Part shown: positions 1-9,280 of the stretch, piece by piece
Layout: every line of letters starts with the position of its first letter
How positions within the stretch are numbered: the first letter of the stretch is position 1
From: Pseudophaeobacter profundi
GTDB taxonomy: Bacteria; Pseudomonadota; Alphaproteobacteria; Rhodobacterales; Rhodobacteraceae
Reading direction: 5' to 3'
Assembly (NCBI RefSeq): GCF_029697505.1
Contig: NZ_JARJEF010000002.1
Span: forward strand, 496,001-560,000
DNA length: 64,000 nucleotides
The notes under the pieces: model-generated
Databases searched by the model: none
Told to the model about the DNA's origin: nothing
What the model saw: the letters and a program-made list of their open reading frames with translations, nothing else
Program-made: the position numbers and the translations under genes

Positions 1-1501
1 GCCATTCCGCCAGTTTCTTGGCCACGGCGAGCTGCGCCGGATGGGTGACCTGCGCCAAATCCGCACCGTCCAGAACCGTATCCGTAGTCTCGATCCCTGC
101 CTCGTTGGCCTTGCGCAGGGTCGAACAGATCCGGGCATTGGCATATTGCACATAAAAAATCGGGTTGTCTTTGGATTGCTCTAGCGCCTTGTCCAGGTCA
201 AAATCGAAGCCCTGGTCGTTCTTGCGGGTGAGCAGCATAAAGCGGGTCACATCCGAACCAACCGCATCCACAACATCGCGCAGGGTGACAAAGGTGCCTG
301 CCCGCTTGGACATCTTGAACTCCTGGCCATCCTTGAACAGCTTTACCAGCTGGCACAGCTTGATATCAAGTGGCACCCGGCCATCAGACAGGGCCGCGAC
401 AGCCGCCTTCATCCGTTTGACATAGCCACCGTGATCGGCACCCAGAACATCGATCAGCTCATCAAAGCCGCGGCTGACCTTGTCATAGTGATAGGCGATA
501 TCAGGAGCAAAATAGGTCCAGGTGCCATCGGATTTCTTGACCGCCCGATCAACATCATCGCCATGGTCAGTAGATTTGAACAGGGTTTGCTCGCGCGGTT
601 CCCAGTCATCGGGCTTCTTGCCTTTTGGCGGCTCCAGCACCCCCTGATAGATCAGCCCCTTGCTTTCAAGCGCTGCCAGGGCAGCCTCGATCTTACCGGT
701 GCCGTACAGCGATTTCTCCGAATAGAAGACATCCATCTTGATGCCCAGCATGGCCAGATCTTCGCGGATCAGCGCCATCATCGCATCGGTGGAAAATTCC
801 CGCACATCCGCCAGCCAGACCTCTTCGCCCTTGCCCACATAGGCATCGCCGACCTTGTCCTTCAGCGCCTGCCCCACCGGCACAAGATAGTCACCGGGGT
901 AGGTTCCATCGGCAAAGGCAATCTCTTGCCCGTGGGCCTCCAGGTAGCGCAGGTAGACAGACCGCGCCAATACATCGACCTGACCGCCACCATCGTTGAT
1001 GTAATATTCACGGGTGACGTCATAGCCGGCATAGGCCAACAGCGAGGCCAGCGCATCGCCAAACACCGCGCCGCGGGTATGGCCCACATGCAACGGCCCG
1101 GTGGGATTGGCCGAGACATATTCCACATTGACCTTTTTGCCCGCTCCGACATCGGCGCGCCCATAATCAAGCCCGCCCTTCAGCACCGCGCCCAGAACCG
1201 ACTGCCAGACAACCGGGGCCAACCGCAGGTTCAGAAACCCGGGGCCTGCAACCTCGGCCGAGGCAACCCGTTCGTCCGCATCCAGCTTGGCCGCCAGGGC
1301 GCTTGCAATGTCGCGCGGCTTCATCTTGGCCGGCTTGGCCAGCACCATGGCCGCATTGGTTGCCATATCCCCATGTGCCGCATCGCGCGGCGGTTCAACC
1401 GCCACATTTGCAAAATCAAGCCCCTCGGGCAGCGCGCCCTCGGCGGTCATCGCGGTGAGGCTGTCAATCACCAGTGCGCGGATATCGGAAAAAAGGTTCA
1501 T
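1..1501 (-). CDS. argS: Arginyl-tRNA synthetase, C-terminus cut by window edge
   Basis: This class I aminoacyl-tRNA synthetase charges tRNA-Arg with arginine in the cytoplasm. Reading the minus strand from the ATG at 1501 gives about 500 residues. The Arg-tRNA synthetase N-terminal domain comes first, followed by the HIGH-type motif ([11 protein letters not shown], near residues 131-141) and the KMSKR loop ([10 protein letters not shown]) further on. The anticodon-binding C-terminal domain is incomplete because the gene leaves the window at base 1. The frame is open throughout and the N-terminus [10 protein letters not shown] suits the family. The next gene upstream, on the same strand, begins about 160 bp away, so an operon with it is not evident. 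Confidence 0.97.
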   Translation of the reverse strand, partial: MNLFSDIRALVIDSLTAMTAEGALPEGLDFANVAVEPPRDAAHGDMATNAAMVLAKPAKMKPRDIASALAAKLDADERVASAEVAGPGFLNLRLAPVVWQSVLGAVLKGGLDYGRADVGAGKKVNVEYVSANPTGPLHVGHTRGAVFGDALASLLAYAGYDVTREYYINDGGGQVDVLARSVYLRYLEAHGQEIAFADGTYPGDYLVPVGQALKDKVGDAYVGKGEEVWLADVREFSTDAMMALIREDLAMLGIKMDVFYSEKSLYGTGKIEAALAALESKGLIYQGVLEPPKGKKPDDWEPREQTLFKSTDHGDDVDRAVKKSDGTWTYFAPDIAYHYDKVSRGFDELIDVLGADHGGYVKRMKAAVAALSDGRVPLDIKLCQLVKLFKDGQEFKMSKRAGTFVTLRDVVDAVGSDVTRFMLLTRKNDQGFDFDLDKALEQSKDNPIFYVQYANARICSTLRKANEAGIETTDTVLDGADLAQVTHPAQLAVAKKLAEW

Positions 1502-1660
1502 CTCGGGGCGTCCCATTGGTTCGGCTTGATGGTTTGACTTTGCGCTTATCATGCCTAGCCCAAGGGTCAACCTTTATGGCATCCGGCCAGCCCTGAAGCG
1601 GCCTGAAACAGGCGCAAACCGGCATCGTGACACACGACCGGCCCCCAAGCTGGACGCAGG

Positions 1661-1972
1661 CTACCCCGCCGACGCGCCAACAGCGCCCTCGGTCTGGGCC
1701 GCAATCACATAGCGGCGCAGACCCGCCACATAATAGGGATCAGAAACGATCAGGCGCTCCACATCGGCGCGGCTTTCGGCACAGACCGTCCAGATGGCAC
1801 CGGGAAAATCCTGCATGGGCCGCATCGCCAGAGGCCCACCGATCTGCAACTCGGCCCGGCTGCGCACAAAAGCGATATGGGCAGCACGCCGCGCCTTATC
1901 GGCCCGGATCCGGCCCATGTCAGGGGCATCCTGAAAGGTCACGCGCCACTGCCTTACTGCTATTCCCGTCAT
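1661..1972 (-). CDS. YciI family protein
   Basis: This small cytoplasmic protein of about 103 residues belongs to the YciI-like dimeric alpha/beta family. The central part (AHIAFVRSRAELQIGGPL, then a segment ending in SDPYYVAGL) follows the usual YciI layout, in which a short loop is followed by a DPY/DPF motif. The frame extends upstream to 2080, but the ATG at 1972 is preceded by a good ribosome binding site (AGAGGG, a few bases away). I therefore take 1972 as the start and treat the hydrophobic N-terminal extension as spurious. The cellular function of YciI proteins is poorly known, so no reaction is assigned. Confidence 0.8.
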   Translation of the reverse strand: MTGIAVRQWRVTFQDAPDMGRIRADKARRAAHIAFVRSRAELQIGGPLAMRPMQDFPGAIWTVCAESRADVERLIVSDPYYVAGLRRYVIAAQTEGAVGASAG

Positions 1973-2098
1973 TGTACCCTCTGCCCGATGTTTTGCACAA
2001 AAAGCGGCAAGCCAGCCGCAGATCATAGGGCCAGTCAGCACCAGAGGTAACGCCAGAGCGGCAGGTCGCCCGGAAAACATGCGGTTCAGGTCAGGCCG

Positions 2099-3250
2099 CT
2101 AGGATATCAGGCCAGCGGCGCGCAACGCCTTGTATTGCTGCAGGGCGAACCGATCGGTCATCCCGGCGATGTAATCCGAGGTAATCCGCGCCAATGCCAC
2201 CTGGTCTGGCGCGGCGGCAATATCGCCATGCCAGCGCCCCGGCATCTGATCGGGATGGGCCATATAATACGGAAACAGTGCTTCGACCACTGCCGCCATG
2301 CGCGCGCGCACCTCCATCACCGATGGCGCCCGATACATGCGCCGGAACAGAAAGGCGCGGATTTCTTTCAAATCGCGCCAGATCTCTGGCGAAAAGGCCA
2401 CCACAGGCCGCCCCAGGGCGCGTACCTCTTCGACGCTGGCCACCCCACTGTCAGCTAGGTTCTGACCTGTGGTTTCAATCACATCCGCCACCATCACCCC
2501 AAAGACCCGGCGCAGGGCTTCATGGCGACGACGCAGCGGCTCCAGGCCTGGGTATTTGTGATCAACGGCGCCATAGGCCGCGCCAATGATGGGCAGATGG
2601 GTGATTTCCGCATCCTCAAACAGGCCGGCGCGCAGCCCATCATGCAGATCGTGATTGTTATAGGCGATGTCATCCGACAGGGCCGCGACCTGCGCCTCGG
2701 CGCTGGCGTGGGTGTGCAGCTCCAGATCCATCGCGGCGTTACATTCCGCCAGCGCCCAGGGCAGCACCCCCTGCACCGGCCCATTGTGTTTGGCAATGGC
2801 TTCAAGGGATTCCCAGGTTAGATTCAAGCCGTCGAACTCCGCATAGTGGCGCTCTAGGCAGGTAACAATACGGATGGCCTGGGCATTGTGGTCAAAGCCC
2901 CCATAGGGCTGCATCAGCGCATGCAGCGCATCCTCGCCGGTGTGGCCAAAGGGCGTGTGCCCCAGATCATGCGCCAGCGCCACCGCTTCGGTCAGTTCCT
3001 GATTGAGCCCCAGCGCCGCCGCAATGGTGCGCCCCACCTGCCCCACCTCGATCGAATGAGTCAGACGGGTGCGATAGCTATCACCTTCGTGTTCGACAAA
3101 GACCTGGGTCTTGTGTTTCAGACGGCGAAAGGCGCTGGCGTGAATGATACGATCCCGATCTCGCTGATAGGGTGAGCGAAAGCTGCTTTCCTCCTCAGGG
3201 ATCAGCCTGCCCCGGCTCTGGTCAGGCTTGGTGGCATAAGAGGCATGCAT
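2099..3250 (-). CDS. Deoxyguanosinetriphosphate triphosphohydrolase-like protein
   Basis: This HD-superfamily dNTP triphosphohydrolase (dGTPase type) cleaves dNTPs to the deoxynucleoside and triphosphate. The metal-binding residues are visible: His in RLTHSIEVGQ (near residue 65), the His-Asp pair in ALAHDLGHTPFGHTGED (near 94-95), and the later DDIAYNNHD motif. The frame is open to 3460, but homology starts at MHASYATKPDQSRGRL, so the ATG at 3250 is chosen, giving 383 aa. It is divergent from erpA, with a compact shared promoter region of about 90 bp. The family can act on several dNTPs, so the preference for dGTP is inferred from the name only. Confidence 0.93.
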   Translation of the reverse strand: MHASYATKPDQSRGRLIPEEESSFRSPYQRDRDRIIHASAFRRLKHKTQVFVEHEGDSYRTRLTHSIEVGQVGRTIAAALGLNQELTEAVALAHDLGHTPFGHTGEDALHALMQPYGGFDHNAQAIRIVTCLERHYAEFDGLNLTWESLEAIAKHNGPVQGVLPWALAECNAAMDLELHTHASAEAQVAALSDDIAYNNHDLHDGLRAGLFEDAEITHLPIIGAAYGAVDHKYPGLEPLRRRHEALRRVFGVMVADVIETTGQNLADSGVASVEEVRALGRPVVAFSPEIWRDLKEIRAFLFRRMYRAPSVMEVRARMAAVVEALFPYYMAHPDQMPGRWHGDIAAAPDQVALARITSDYIAGMTDRFALQQYKALRAAGLIS

Positions 3251-3287
3251 GACTAATCTTTCTCTAGTGAAATCTTGTCGTCTGGGC

Positions 3288-3313
3288 CGCACCTTTCTAT
3301 ATAATGAGGTGCG
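3288..3313 (+). promoter_or_regulatory. erpA promoter -10 flanked by an inverted repeat
   Basis: A TATAAT box lies at 3300-3305, with a possible -35 TTGTCG at 3275-3280 (19-bp spacing). A perfect 7-bp inverted repeat, CGCACCT (3288-3294) and AGGTGCG (3307-3313), encloses the -10 box symmetrically. This is the geometry expected of an operator. The protein that would bind it is not identified; it does not match the RirA or Irr box consensus. Confidence 0.5.
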
Positions 3314-3340
3314 CTGCAATACAGCATCGGGAGAGACCAC

Positions 3341-3664
3341 ATGCACCTGCCACCAAAAGTGACCGACCGGGCCTTTGCCCGCCTGACCGAAATTGGCGCT
3401 GCAACGCAGGGCCAGGCGCTGCGCATTGCGGTCGAAGGTGGCGGCTGTTCCGGGTTTCAATACGAAATCGGCCTGGACGCGCCCAACCCGGATGATCTGG
3501 TGCTGGAAGGCCAGGGCGAAAAGGTTGTGGTTGATACCGTGTCCCTGCCCTTTCTGGAAAATGCCGTCATCGACTTTACCGAAGAGCTGATCGGTGCCCG
3601 CTTCACCATTGAAAACCCCAATGTATCCTCCAGTTGCGGCTGCGGCACCTCGTTTTCCATGTAG
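3341..3664 (+). CDS. erpA: Iron-sulfur cluster insertion protein ErpA
   Basis: This A-type carrier of the HesB/IscA/ErpA family delivers Fe-S clusters to apoproteins. The 107-aa protein has the usual length. The three conserved ligand cysteines are present: C36 in GGGCSGFQY, and C99 and C101 in the C-terminal SSCGCGTSFSM. The ATG at 3341 follows a GGGAGAG ribosome binding site. The gene stands alone, divergent from the dGTPase gene and about 80 bp upstream of the exonuclease III gene on the same strand. ErpA and IscA are hard to separate by sequence alone, and ErpA fits best because no other isc/suf genes are nearby. Confidence 0.9.
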   Translation: MHLPPKVTDRAFARLTEIGAATQGQALRIAVEGGGCSGFQYEIGLDAPNPDDLVLEGQGEKVVVDTVSLPFLENAVIDFTEELIGARFTIENPNVSSSCGCGTSFSM

Positions 3665-3744
3665 GCAGCCCCCCTTGCTCCTATCGCGCTATTCAGCGAT
3701 AGATCGGCCACCCCAACCCCTTTGCCGAGGCAGGAGACGCAGCC

Positions 3745-4551
3745 ATGAAGATCGCCAGTTTCAACATCAACGGCATCAAGGCCCGCGCCACCGCCCTGCC
3801 GCAATGGCTGGATGAGGCGCAGCCTGATGTGGTTGTCCTGCAAGAGATCAAGTCAGTGGATGAGGCCTTCCCGCGCGAGCTGATTGAAGATCGCGGCTAC
3901 AATCTGGAAACCCATGGCCAAAAGGGCTTTAACGGGGTGGCGATCCTGTCAAAGCTGCCGCTAGAGGATGTCAGCCGGGGCCTGCCAGGCGATGAAGATG
4001 ATATTCAGGCGCGCTGGATCGAGGCCACGGTTGTCGGCCAGCAGGCAATCCGCATCTGCGGTCTTTACCTGCCCAATGGCAACCCGGTTGAACTCACCGA
4101 CGCGGGCGAGCCAGTACCAGGTGGAAAATACGCCTATAAACTGGCCTGGATGCAACGGCTGCAGGCCCGCGCCGAGGCGCTGTTGGCGGATGAAATGCCG
4201 GCGCTGATGGCTGGCGATTACAATATCATTCCCCAGGCAGAAGACGCCAAACGCCCCGAGGCCTGGGCAGAGGACGCGCTGTACCGCCCCGAAAGCCGCG
4301 CTGCCTATCAGCGGATTCTCAATCTTGGCTTTACCGATGCCTTTCGTGTCCGTCATCAGGGGCCGGGGCATTATTCATTCTGGGATTATCAGGCTGGTGC
4401 CTGGAACAAAGATGACGGGATTCGCATCGACCATTTCCTGCTCACTCCCCAGGCCGCCGACCTGCTGCTGGATTGTCAGATCGACAAGGAAATTCGCGGT
4501 CGCGACAAACCATCGGACCACGTGCCGATCTGGGTCGAATTGGACATCTAG
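3745..4551 (+). CDS. xth: Exodeoxyribonuclease III
   Basis: This AP endonuclease and 3'-5' exonuclease of the EEP superfamily repairs abasic sites and damaged 3' ends. Its 268 aa is the normal length. The catalytic signature is complete: the N-terminal MKIASFNINGIKAR (Asn7), the metal-binding Glu34 in VVLQEIK, the AGDYNI segment in the middle, and the C-terminal SDHVPIWVELD (Asp258-His259). It starts 80 bp after erpA and probably shares transcription with it. Its 3' end converges on the flavin monooxygenase gene, about 30 bp away. Confidence 0.96.
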   Translation: MKIASFNINGIKARATALPQWLDEAQPDVVVLQEIKSVDEAFPRELIEDRGYNLETHGQKGFNGVAILSKLPLEDVSRGLPGDEDDIQARWIEATVVGQQAIRICGLYLPNGNPVELTDAGEPVPGGKYAYKLAWMQRLQARAEALLADEMPALMAGDYNIIPQAEDAKRPEAWAEDALYRPESRAAYQRILNLGFTDAFRVRHQGPGHYSFWDYQAGAWNKDDGIRIDHFLLTPQAADLLLDCQIDKEIRGRDKPSDHVPIWVELDI

Positions 4552-4580
4552 GCAGGCCGTCCCTATCGCAAATCGGCCTT

Positions 4581-5783
4581 TCAGCCCTGTGCCGCTGCAG
4601 CCTGTGCCGTGACATCATGGCGATAAATCCAGTCGAACTGCGCCACCATACGCTGCGGCGCGAGCGCGCCGCCCAGTTTCAGAACCTGATGCGCGGGCCA
4701 CTGTAGCGGGGGCCGCAGGTGGTATTTCCAGGCATTGCCACTGGCCGCCTGCACCACCCGTTCGGCGCGATTTTGGCGCTGGCTTTGATACGCGGCCAAT
4801 GCCTCCGTCAGATCACGCCCCTGCGCCGCGGCCTCTTCAAGGCAAGCGCCCAGCACCCAGGCATCCTCAAGCGCCAGATTGGCCCCCTGGGCCATAAATG
4901 GCAGCGTCGGGTGCGCCGCATCTCCCAACAGGGCCACGCCCCCCTGATGCCAAGATGCTGCTACGGGATGGCGAAACAACCCCCACAGGGCGCAGTCACG
5001 CACCTGCGCCAACAACTGCTGCGCCACCCCGCCAAAGCTGGCAAAGGCCCGGCGCAGGTTCTCCGGATCATCCGCAAAATTCCAACTCTCATCGGCCCAG
5101 GCGCGGCGTTCCTGCACCGCCACCAGATTAATCAAAGATCCATCGCGCAATGGATAGGCCACCAAATGCTGCCCCGGCCCCATAAAGACCTGCGCTTCGG
5201 GCGGCAGACCGCTGTGATTGGGCACGATCGCCCGCCAGGCCACCTGGCCGGTGAACTGAGGCGTCTGCGGGGTGTTCAGCGCCCTGCGCGCCTGAGAGTG
5301 CAGCCCATCGGCACCGATCACCAGATCGCCACCACATTGCGCCCCATTGGCAAGATGCACTATCGGGCGGCCTGCCGTGGTCGTGATCCGATCCACCTTT
5401 TGCAACAGGCGCACCTGCACCCCGGCATCCCGCGCGCCATCCACCAGCAGACCGATCAGATCGGCCCGATGGACGCAATAGTAACGCAGATCAGAAGCAT
5501 ACTGGTCCAGGTCCAGGCGCAGCACCTCTTGCCCGCGCCGATGCCCGCGCAGCACAACCGCCCGGGCACGCTGGGAACACCAGGCCAGCGCATCATCCAG
5601 CTTCAACGCCCGCAGAACCGCCATGCCATTGGGGGTAATCTGCAGTCCAGCCCCAACTTCCGAGACCGCTTCGCTTTGCTCCAGCACTGTGACCTGCGCC
5701 CCAAGTCGCCGCAAAACCAAAGCCGCCGCCAGACCACCAATGCCGGCCCCAACAATCGTGATCTTCAAATGTTCCAGTGTCAT
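4581..5783 (-). CDS. FAD-dependent monooxygenase, salicylate hydroxylase-like
   Basis: This group A flavoprotein hydroxylase uses FAD and NAD(P)H to oxygenate an aromatic or related substrate. At 400 aa it shows all three family signatures: the dinucleotide-binding GAGIGGLAAALVLRRLGA (residues 13-30), the DG motif LVIGADGLHS (about 154-163), and GDAAHPTLPFMAQGANLALE (287-306), which contacts the FAD ribose. It resembles the NahG/UbiH-related group. The substrate cannot be deduced from the context, since the neighbours are exonuclease III and dksA. The ribosome binding site is weak. Confidence 0.88.
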   Translation of the reverse strand: MTLEHLKITIVGAGIGGLAAALVLRRLGAQVTVLEQSEAVSEVGAGLQITPNGMAVLRALKLDDALAWCSQRARAVVLRGHRRGQEVLRLDLDQYASDLRYYCVHRADLIGLLVDGARDAGVQVRLLQKVDRITTTAGRPIVHLANGAQCGGDLVIGADGLHSQARRALNTPQTPQFTGQVAWRAIVPNHSGLPPEAQVFMGPGQHLVAYPLRDGSLINLVAVQERRAWADESWNFADDPENLRRAFASFGGVAQQLLAQVRDCALWGLFRHPVAASWHQGGVALLGDAAHPTLPFMAQGANLALEDAWVLGACLEEAAAQGRDLTEALAAYQSQRQNRAERVVQAASGNAWKYHLRPPLQWPAHQVLKLGGALAPQRMVAQFDWIYRHDVTAQAAAAQG

Positions 5784-5823
5784 TGCGGCCCGCTGCGTTG
5801 CGCTTGTACAGGTTCCATAAACG

Positions 5824-5865
5824 AAAAACGCCGGAGCAACAGGCCCCGGCGCTATGGTTTTTTTA
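5824..5865 (-). terminator. Bidirectional intrinsic terminator of dksA
   Basis: The arms CGCCGG (5829-5834) and CCGGCG (5846-5851) form a stem with an 11-base loop. Five A residues lie on the left side (5824-5828), which read as a T tract on the minus strand, and a T-run lies on the right. It sits directly downstream of dksA on the minus strand and could terminate in both directions. Confidence 0.65.
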
Positions 5866-5879
5866 CTTTGACGAAATAA

Positions 5880-6302
5880 TCAATCGTCGCGGTGTACTTT
5901 TTCGCGCCGTTCATGACGTTCCTGGGCTTCCAGGCTCATGGTGGCGTTGGGACGGGCATCCAGCCGCTTCAACGAAATCGGCTCGCCGGTGACTTCACAG
6001 TACCCATACTCGCCTTCGGCAATGCGACGGATCGCAGCGTCGATCTTGGAAACCAGTTTGCGCTGGCGATCCCGCGTGCGCAGTTCCAGTGCCCGGTCGG
6101 TTTCTTCGCTGGCGCGATCAGCCACATCTGGAATATTACGAGTGTTGTCTTGCAAGCCCTCAATCGTATCGCGGCTTTCAGCGAGCAGATCCTGCTTCCA
6201 GTTCAGAAGTTTGCGACGGAAATACTCAAGCTGCCGATCATTCATGAAAGGCTCATCTTCGGCCGGACGGTAATCTTCCGGCAGAAACATTTCTTGTTTC
6301 AT
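5880..6302 (-). CDS. dksA: RNA polymerase-binding transcription factor DksA, degenerate zinc finger
   Basis: DksA binds the RNA polymerase secondary channel and, with ppGpp, adjusts transcription of stable RNA and amino acid genes. The coiled-coil tip motif is visible as PDVADRASEE (D..D.A pattern). The C-terminal part YGYCEVTGEPISLKRLDARP aligns with the zinc-finger domain of E. coli DksA. Only the first of the four zinc cysteines remains; the other three align with Thr, Ser and Ala. The frame opens at 6353, but the ATG at 6302 has an excellent AAGGAG site five bases upstream, giving 140 aa. It is divergent from the MoxR gene. Confidence 0.92.
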   Translation of the reverse strand: MKQEMFLPEDYRPAEDEPFMNDRQLEYFRRKLLNWKQDLLAESRDTIEGLQDNTRNIPDVADRASEETDRALELRTRDRQRKLVSKIDAAIRRIAEGEYGYCEVTGEPISLKRLDARPNATMSLEAQERHERREKVHRDD

Positions 6303-6488
6303 TTCGGCTCCTTCGGTCTCGCTCATTCTGTAGGTCTCATTAATTTTCGCCATACATCCTGGCTCCCCATGCCGCTGCGTTTATCCCCTGAAAGGCCAAT
6401 TGTCACTACACAATCATGACGCACACAGGTTAAAACCGTGCTAAATATGCCAAATCGAGGCAATGCTAGCAGGGGATCGACTATAACT

Positions 6489-7328
6489 ATGCAATTTCAG
6501 GGCACTAAAGACTACGTCGCCACGGACGATCTAAAAATTGCGGTCAATGCCGCTGTCACGCTGGAACGCCCCTTGCTGGTCAAGGGCGAACCGGGCACCG
6601 GTAAAACAGAGCTGGCGCGGCAAGTGGCTGACGCCATGGGGCTCAAGATGATTGAGTGGAACGTCAAATCCACCACCCGCGCGCAGCAAGGCCTGTACGA
6701 ATATGACGCCGTCAGCCGGTTGCGCGATAGCCAACTGGGCGAAGAACGCGTCCATGATGTGAAGAACTACATCAAAAAAGGCAAACTCTGGGAGGCCTTT
6801 GAGGCCAATGAGAAAGTGGTCTTGCTGATCGACGAAATTGACAAGGCCGACATCGAATTCCCCAATGATCTGCTGCAAGAGCTTGATAAGATGGAATTCC
6901 ACGTCTACGAGACCGGCGAAACGATCCGCGCGGTCAATCGGCCGATCATGATCATTACCTCCAACAACGAAAAAGAGCTGCCGGACGCCTTCTTGCGCCG
7001 CTGTTTCTTTCACTACATCCAGTTTCCCGATGCCGAAACGATGAAAAAAATCGTCGCGGTGCATCACCCTGATATCAAAGAGGCGCTGCTCACGACGGCT
7101 CTGACGCAGTTCTATGAAATTCGCGACACGGCCGGCCTGAAGAAGAAGCCCTCCACCTCAGAGGTGCTGGACTGGCTGAAACTGCTCTTGGCAGAGGATC
7201 TGACCCCGCAGGATCTGGCCCGTGACGGCGCCGATGCCCTGCCGAAACTGCACGGGGCACTGTTGAAAAACGAACAGGACGTGCATCTTTTTGAGCGCCT
7301 TGCCTTTATGGCACGCGGCCGCCGCTAA
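6489..7328 (+). CDS. MoxR-family AAA+ ATPase
   Basis: This AAA+ ATPase of the MoxR clade usually acts as a chaperone with a von Willebrand factor A partner in maturing or activating protein complexes. The Walker A motif GEPGTGKTELARQ and Walker B motif VVLLIDEIDKAD are intact, and a sensor-type sequence IITSNNEKELPDAFLRR follows. The reading frame is open from 6438, but homology begins at MQFQGTKDYV, so the ATG at 6489 is preferred (279 aa). The probable partner is the CoxE-like VWA protein at 9281-10465, two genes downstream. The client is unknown. NorQ at 39652 is a separate paralogue. Confidence 0.92.
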   Translation: MQFQGTKDYVATDDLKIAVNAAVTLERPLLVKGEPGTGKTELARQVADAMGLKMIEWNVKSTTRAQQGLYEYDAVSRLRDSQLGEERVHDVKNYIKKGKLWEAFEANEKVVLLIDEIDKADIEFPNDLLQELDKMEFHVYETGETIRAVNRPIMIITSNNEKELPDAFLRRCFFHYIQFPDAETMKKIVAVHHPDIKEALLTTALTQFYEIRDTAGLKKKPSTSEVLDWLKLLLAEDLTPQDLARDGADALPKLHGALLKNEQDVHLFERLAFMARGRR

Positions 7329-7562
7329 CGCCTGTTGCGGCGCCAGGCGACATCTGATTTGCAGGGGGGATCAGCCGATCTCTCCTGTGAAACACTGATT
7401 TCGCTGCTACGAGATGGTCACGCTTTTATGCAGGCGACAGCGGGGCGCGCTTCGCCTCTTCAAATCTTGCGGTTCTTGCCCTAACAATTGGAAAAGAGCC
7501 TGTCTGTCCGGGGCCTTGTTCGCCGTTTCTGAAGCATTTACCCCCTGAGTGGAGACCCTGCG

Positions 7563-9038
7563 GTGATCGCGACATCTCAACCGACCACCCCGATCTTGTC
7601 GCCCACCCCGCGGTCTTGCGGACTGCTGTGCAATACAGGCCCCAAACGCTGGGCTGCTTGCCTGCGTCGCAGCGCCACAGTGTTGGCCCTCTGCTCTCTT
7701 GTCGCGGCCTGCGGCCTGCCCGCCGGTCAGATGCAAAGTGGCGCAACACCCGCCAGCCGGGCAGCGCTGAACGCCAGAACCCTTCCCCCGGCCAAGGTCT
7801 TTACATCCTCGAGCCCGCAGCCGCCGCAGCGGTCCAATCGCGATATCGCGCGTGATTTTCTGGATCTGCATTTCCAGCTGGAAGGCGGCACTGTGCTGCC
7901 CGTCTTTACCCGTTTCGAACGCCCCGTCCGGGTGCACGTGACCGGCAGACCAAGCCAGATATTCCTGAAAGATCTCGACCGGCTGTTGGCCCGCCTACGC
8001 CAGGAGGCCGGGGTCAGCATCAAGCGCGTCACCACCGGACCGGCAGAGATCACCGTGCAGGCGGTTTCCAGTCGGGACATCCACCGCGCCCTGCCACAGG
8101 CCGCCTGTTTTGTGGTGCCCAATGTTGGCTCTCTGGCGGAACTGCGGCGCAAGCGGCGCAGCCCGCAGACCGATTGGTCGCGCCTGCGCAGCCGCGAGAG
8201 ACTTGCCGTCTTTGTTCCGATAGACGTCAGCCCGCAGGAAGCCCGCGACTGCCTGCACGAAGAGCTGGCCCAGGCTGTGGGTCCGTTGAACGATCTTTAC
8301 CGCCTGTCCGACTCTGTATTTAACGACGACAACGTTCATACCGTGCTCACCGGGTTTGACATGCTGGTGCTGCGCGCCAGCTATGCGCCTGAACTGCACA
8401 CCGGCATGAGCCGCAGCGAAGTGGCGGCACAGTTGCCCCAGATCCTGGCCCGGCTGAACCCAGCCGGAGAATCTATCGCCGCCCGCCCCCTGCCCGCGAC
8501 CCCGCGCAGCTGGATCGCCGCGATCGAAACGGCGCTGGGACCTGGCAGCAGCCTTGGGATGCGCAAACGGGCCGCCAATCAGGCGGTCATCCTGGCGCGC
8601 AATGCAGGCTGGTCCGATCACCGCCGCGCCTATAGCCACTATGTCTTGGGGCGGATGATCCAGGCCGATGAACCAGATCTGGCGCAGCGCCATTTTCAGA
8701 CCGCGCTGAATGTGCTGCGCGCGCAGCGCGGAAGCGCGCTGCACCAGGCCATTATCAATCCGCGTATGGCCGCCTATCAGATTGCCCGTGGCGATGGCGC
8801 TGCAGCCCTGGAACAGATCACCCCGACGCTTGCGGCTGCTAATCGCTCGGAAAATGCCGCCCTTTTGGCCACCGCCATGCTGATCAAGGCCGAGGCCCTG
8901 GATCTACTGGGCCAATTTGCCACTGCCAACACGGTCAGACTGGACAGCCTGGGATGGGCGCGCTACGGCTTTGGCCCGGATTGGGCAGTGCAGTCCAAGA
9001 TCCGCGAAGTCGCGGAACTGCGCCCCTCGGACAACTGA
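7563..9038 (+). CDS. DUF2927 domain-containing predicted lipoprotein
   Basis: This 491-aa protein has an N-terminal basic and hydrophobic stretch ending in a lipobox, LCSLVAAC (cysteine near residue 50), so it is probably an outer-membrane or periplasmic lipoprotein. The central part matches the DUF2927 family, including the Cys-x-His-Glu-Glu segment CLHEELAQAVGPLNDLY, which recalls a degenerate metalloprotease site. The C-terminal third looks like helical repeats (ARRHF/AQRHFQTAL type). It starts with GTG at 7563 after a GGAG site. It lies between the MoxR gene and its VWA partner, with no firm function known. Confidence 0.75.
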   Translation: MIATSQPTTPILSPTPRSCGLLCNTGPKRWAACLRRSATVLALCSLVAACGLPAGQMQSGATPASRAALNARTLPPAKVFTSSSPQPPQRSNRDIARDFLDLHFQLEGGTVLPVFTRFERPVRVHVTGRPSQIFLKDLDRLLARLRQEAGVSIKRVTTGPAEITVQAVSSRDIHRALPQAACFVVPNVGSLAELRRKRRSPQTDWSRLRSRERLAVFVPIDVSPQEARDCLHEELAQAVGPLNDLYRLSDSVFNDDNVHTVLTGFDMLVLRASYAPELHTGMSRSEVAAQLPQILARLNPAGESIAARPLPATPRSWIAAIETALGPGSSLGMRKRAANQAVILARNAGWSDHRRAYSHYVLGRMIQADEPDLAQRHFQTALNVLRAQRGSALHQAIINPRMAAYQIARGDGAAALEQITPTLAAANRSENAALLATAMLIKAEALDLLGQFATANTVRLDSLGWARYGFGPDWAVQSKIREVAELRPSDN

Positions 9039-9090
9039 ACAGGCAACAGATATCGGCGCGCCCTCGGCGGCAAAAACAGGCGGAGAAGAC

Positions 9091-9258
9091 ATGATCGTAA
9101 TTGGTGCAGTGCTGCTGGGGATCCTCTTGGGGGTCTATAACGCCCGGAAACGTGGCGGCAATACAGCCGATTTGCTGCAATATGCCGCTGTCTATGCCAT
9201 CGCCTTTGGTATTGTCGGGGTCATCGCCACCATCGTGATCCATCGCGTGCTGGCCTAA
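9091..9258 (+). CDS. Small two-helix membrane protein
   Basis: This 55-residue protein starts at the ATG at 9091, after a purine-rich GGCGGAGAAG site. It has two predicted membrane helices, IVIGAVLLGILLGVY and YAAVYAIAFGIVGVIATIVI, with a short basic loop NARKRGGN between them. It lies 52 bp after the DUF2927 lipoprotein gene and 22 bp before the VWA gene, so it is almost certainly co-transcribed with both. The frame extends upstream, but that part overlaps the lipoprotein gene and is not credible. Function is unknown. Confidence 0.7.
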   Translation: MIVIGAVLLGILLGVYNARKRGGNTADLLQYAAVYAIAFGIVGVIATIVIHRVLA

Positions 9259-9280
9259 ACCGTCGCGAAAGGCCTCTTTC

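Noticed and set aside
431-1537. A 368-aa plus-strand frame opposite argS
   Set aside because: argS with its HIGH and KMSKR motifs explains the region on the minus strand.
4719-5879. A 386-aa plus-strand frame opposite the flavin monooxygenase
   Set aside because: The minus strand carries all three FAD-hydroxylase motifs; the plus frame has none.
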